8,691 nt of DNA from Betaproteobacteria bacterium. Lineage in GTDB: Bacteria; Pseudomonadota; Gammaproteobacteria; Burkholderiales; Burkholderiaceae_C. The notes below the pieces were generated by a model, which saw only the letters and a program-made list of their open reading frames with translations, was not told where the DNA came from and ran no database searches. The stretch lies in NCBI GenBank assembly GCA_005882155.1, contig VBCQ01000383.1, forward strand, positions 1 to 8,691, written 5' to 3'. Made by a program: the position numbers and the translations under genes. This document shows positions 7,142 through 8,691 of this stretch, in pieces; position 1 is the stretch's first letter; each line of letters begins with the position of its first letter.

Positions 7142-8223
7142 TTCGTTTCCTTGGCGATGTTGTCGAAGCACGCCCGCAGCAACGCGTGGTACCGCGCATC
7201 GTCGAGCAGGAACGCGTCGTGCCCGTGCGGCGCTTCGATCTCGGCATAACTCACGTCGCGCCGGTTGTCGAGCAGCGCCTTCACGAGCTCGCGCGATCGC
7301 TCGGGCGAGAACGCGGCGAACGCGGCGCTCAGGTCGCCGTCGAAGTCGCGCGCCGGGTCGAAGTAATCGAGCGCGCGGGTGATCAGCAGATAGGTGTTGG
7401 CGTCGAAGTACTCGCTGAACTTGTCGCCCTGATACCGCAGGTAGCTTTCGATCTCGAACTCGATGTCCTGCGTGCTGTAGTTGGGCGTCGCGCCTTTCAT
7501 GCCGCGGCCGAACTTGGCCTCCATCGCGTCGTCGCTCAAGTAGGTGATGTGGCCGATCATCCGCGCCACGCGCAGTCCGCGCTTGGGAACGACGCCGTGG
7601 GCGTAGTAGTGGCCGCCGTGAAAGTCGGGGTCGGTCACGATCGCGCGGCGCGCGACTTCGTTGAACGCGATGTTCTGCGCCGACAGGTTCGGCGCCGTCG
7701 CGACCGCGATGCAATGGCGCAGCCGCTGCGGGTAGCGCAGCGACCAGCTCAGCGCCTGCATGCCGCCCAGGCTGCCGCCGATCACCGCGGCGAGTTGCTC
7801 GATGCCGAGCGCGTCGAGCAGGCGGGCCTGCGCGTCGACCCAGTCCTCGACCGTCACCACCGGAAAGCCGGCGCCGTAGGGCGCGCCGGTGTCGGGGTTC
7901 AGATGCATCGGCCCGGTCGAGCCGAAGCACGAGCCGAGGTTGTTGACGCCGATGACGAAGAAGCGGTTGGTGTCCAGCGCCTTGCCCGGGCCGATCAGGT
8001 TGTCCCACCAGCCTTCGCTGTTGACTTGGCCGGCGTAAGTGCCGGCGACATGGTGCGACGCGTTGAGCGCATGGCACACCAGCACCGCGTTGCTGCGCGC
8101 CTCGTTCAGCGTGCCGTAGGTTTCGTAGACGAGCGTGTAGTCGCGCAGCGAGGCGCCGCTTTGCAGCGCCAGCGGCTGTGCGAAGTGTTGCGATTGCGGT
8201 GTGACCTGACCGACTGAATGCAT
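7138..8223 (-). CDS. metX: Homoserine O-acyltransferase MetX, with apparent in-frame loss of the catalytic-Asp segment
   Basis: This 361-residue alpha/beta-hydrolase-fold enzyme normally transfers an acetyl or succinyl group from CoA to homoserine, the first committed step of methionine synthesis. Strong family segments are YETYGTLN (33-40), CHALNASHH (50-58), GWWDNLIGPGKALDT (71-85), NNLGSCFGSTGP (94-105), nucleophile S151 in IGGSLGGMQAL, and H335 in APHGHDAFLLDD. The expected third triad residue is missing. Homologues read GDL(about 8)-SFTTDWRFSPERSRE, but here GDLSAAFAA runs directly into FSPERSREL. About 15 residues are absent, and the position 33 before H335, where MetX enzymes have Asp, is F302. 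The reading frame is otherwise intact. The start at 8223 matches homologues (MxSxGxVTPQ); an upstream ATG at 8256 falls inside a leader hairpin. It is preceded by a SAM-II riboswitch and overlaps metW. It is either an inactivated allele or a sequence collapse at a tandem repeat. Confidence 0.93.
   Translation of the reverse strand: MHSVGQVTPQSQHFAQPLALQSGASLRDYTLVYETYGTLNEARSNAVLVCHALNASHHVAGTYAGQVNSEGWWDNLIGPGKALDTNRFFVIGVNNLGSCFGSTGPMHLNPDTGAPYGAGFPVVTVEDWVDAQARLLDALGIEQLAAVIGGSLGGMQALSWSLRYPQRLRHCIAVATAPNLSAQNIAFNEVARRAIVTDPDFHGGHYYAHGVVPKRGLRVARMIGHITYLSDDAMEAKFGRGMKGATPNYSTQDIEFEIESYLRYQGDKFSEYFDANTYLLITRALDYFDPARDFDGDLSAAFAAFSPERSRELVKALLDNRRDVSYAEIEAPHGHDAFLLDDARYHALLRACFDNIAKETK
7309..7326 (-). 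repeat. 9-bp tandem repeat at the metX deletion junction
   Basis: GAACGCGGC occurs twice head to tail (7309-7317 and 7318-7326, plus strand), encoding AAF-AAF at MetX residues 300-305. It lies exactly where about 15 family-conserved residues are missing, which fits slipped-strand deletion or an assembly collapse between short similar sequences. Confidence 0.75.
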
Positions 8224-8230
8224 GAGGGCC

Positions 8231-8274
8231 CAAACAAGAACACCCGGCGTCACCAAAGCGGGACACGGGGTGCT
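8231..8274 (-). terminator. Candidate intrinsic terminator (attenuator) in the metX leader
   Basis: Reading the minus strand, CACCCCGTGTC (8272-8262) can pair with GACGCCGGGTG (8251-8241) around a 10-nt loop. The 11-position stem has one C-C mismatch and one G-U pair, and A8274/G8273 can extend it onto T8239/T8240. It is followed at once by the T-rich run TTCTTGTTT (8240-8232), then the metX start at 8223. The position between the aptamer and the start codon fits premature termination when SAM is abundant. GGAC at 8280-8277 could instead pair with GTCC at 8264-8261, breaking the terminator stem. GGA (8280-8278) is also used by the aptamer pseudoknot, so the two states exclude one another. The U-run is interrupted by C and G, so efficiency is uncertain. 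Confidence 0.55.
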
Positions 8275-8276
8275 GG

Positions 8277-8332
8277 GTCCTGTCTTTAGCTGGTTTTATA
8301 AAGCGCCCGCAAGCCGGAACAAATCAGCGCTG
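8277..8332 (-). ncRNA. SAM-II riboswitch aptamer upstream of metX
   Basis: The minus-strand sequence carries the conserved elements of the SAM-II (metA-motif) aptamer in order: P1 5' strand AGCGC (8331-8327), loop TGATTT (8326-8321), TTCC (8319-8316), TTGC (8312-8309), P1 3' strand GCGCT (8306-8302), TATAAA (8300-8295) and AGCTAAA (8291-8285). P1 is 5 perfect pairs. The pseudoknot pairs U8312-A8286, U8311-A8287, G8310-C8289 and C8309-G8290 with U8288 bulged. That bulge corresponds to the SAM-contacting U44 of the crystallised metX aptamer. A second part pairs U8318-A8278, C8317-G8279 and C8316-G8280. SAM-II lowers methionine-gene expression when SAM is high. Its place just before metX fits exactly. 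The consensus comparison is from memory. Confidence 0.9.
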
Positions 8333-8335
8333 GGG

Positions 8336-8350
8336 CGCAAGTTTAATCCA
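8336..8350 (-). promoter_or_regulatory. Weak promoter candidate for the metX riboswitch transcript
   Basis: Only 11 bp separate the permease stop codon from the aptamer, so a metX promoter would have to lie at the end of the permease gene. On the minus strand, GATTAA (8348-8343) or the overlapping TAAACT (8345-8340) could serve as a -10 element and would place the transcription start close to the first aptamer base. No convincing -35 was found 16-18 bp upstream. Read-through from the permease operon is the alternative. Confidence 0.2.
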
Positions 8351-8691
8351 AGGTCCGGCGGAATCGCTTCAGCCCGATACCCAATACGACCGCGGTGAAC
8401 ACCAACAGCGGCCAGATGTGCGGCCACACCGCGCTCCAGTCGCTGCCCTTGAGCATCACGCCGCGGATCACGCGCAGGAAGTGCGTCAGCGGCAGCGCCT
8501 CGCCGATGAACTGTGCCCAGCCCGGCATGCCGCGAAACGGGAACATGAAGCCCGACAGCAGCAGCGACGGCAGGAAGAAGAAGAAGGTCATCTGCATCGC
8601 CTGCATCTGGCTTTGCGCGACGCTCGAGATCGTGATGCCCACCGTCAGGCTCGCGCCGATGAAGATCAGCACGCCGAGCAGCAGCAGCGCG
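8343..8691 (-). CDS. ABC-2 type transporter permease, C-terminal part (start outside window)
   Basis: The frame is open from the right window edge to TAA at 8345-8343, about 115 residues, so the N-terminus lies beyond 8691. It starts inside a membrane helix (ALLLLGVLIFIGASLTVGITISS). It then shows the ABC-2 permease signature region: SQMQAMQMTFFFFLPSLLLSGFMFPF, then GMPGWAQFIGEALPLTHFLRVIRGVMLKG, a last membrane span (WPLLVFTAVVLGIGL) and a basic tail KRFRRTLD. This is the pattern of YhhJ/YbhR-like export permeases that work with an ATPase subunit to move drugs or other hydrophobic compounds out of the cytoplasm; the substrate is unknown. It lies upstream of and codirectional with metX, but the riboswitch between them suggests separate control. 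Confidence 0.88.
   Translation of the reverse strand, partial: ALLLLGVLIFIGASLTVGITISSVAQSQMQAMQMTFFFFLPSLLLSGFMFPFRGMPGWAQFIGEALPLTHFLRVIRGVMLKGSDWSAVWPHIWPLLVFTAVVLGIGLKRFRRTLD

Noticed and set aside
7186..8217. 343-codon plus-strand open frame opposite metX
   Set aside because: It is the antisense mirror of a well-conserved gene, with no recognisable domain.
8224..8256. Upstream in-frame ATG at 8256 adding 11 residues to MetX
   Set aside because: The extension lies in the loop and 3' arm of the leader hairpin and does not match MetX N-termini, which fit the ATG at 8223.
8295..8322. Promoter-like TTGTTC, 16 bp, TATAAA on the minus strand before metX
   Set aside because: It looks good by consensus, but both hexamers fall on conserved SAM-II aptamer positions, so the riboswitch explains the sequence. 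A promoter here would make a transcript without the aptamer.
1..8691. tRNA, rRNA, CRISPR, insertion-sequence ends or integrase genes
   Set aside because: None was seen; composition and codon use look uniform, so there is no direct sign of recent transfer.

Overview
The window is GC-rich, gene-dense proteobacterial DNA. The metX-metW pair, the residue-level character of both proteins, and the codon bias suggest a betaproteobacterium of the Burkholderiales type. This is inference from protein resemblance; no rRNA or marker gene is present. Seven genes plus one clipped gene at each edge fill almost all of the sequence. No tRNA, rRNA, insertion sequence, prophage or CRISPR array was seen.

Left part (1-2371). 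A divergent pair of transcription units shares a 128-bp intergenic region. On the minus strand is an XRE-type helix-turn-helix regulator, cut by the window edge and probably followed by a cupin domain. On the plus strand a short-chain dehydrogenase/reductase (498-1202) overlaps by 4 bp a divergent QueA-like SAM:tRNA ribosyltransferase-isomerase homologue (1199-2371). The intergenic region holds an 8-bp inverted repeat that could be the regulator's operator. The 3' end of the QueA-like frame runs 123 bp into the convergent response-regulator gene.

Central and right part (2249-8332, minus strand). Transcription runs right to left: a SAM-II riboswitch, a possible intrinsic terminator, metX, metW, a 1310-residue membrane hybrid histidine kinase, and a stand-alone receiver protein. 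The genes are tightly packed: metX/metW overlap by 4 bp, metW/kinase are 1 bp apart, and kinase/receiver overlap by 4 bp. The layout implies one SAM-controlled unit that pairs homoserine acylation (MetX/MetW) with a complete His-Asp-His-Asp phosphorelay. The kinase has a signal peptide, a 7TMR-DISM-like periplasmic domain, seven membrane segments, three PAS domains, HisKA/HATPase, REC and Hpt.

The most notable points are: (1) a 53-nt SAM-II aptamer that can be paired base by base; (2) an apparent in-frame loss of about 15 codons in metX, which removes the segment carrying the catalytic aspartate and lies exactly at a 9-bp tandem repeat; (3) the fused metXW-phosphorelay arrangement. At the right edge is the C-terminal part of an ABC-2 type transporter permease (8343-8691, minus), whose stop codon lies 12 bp upstream of the riboswitch.
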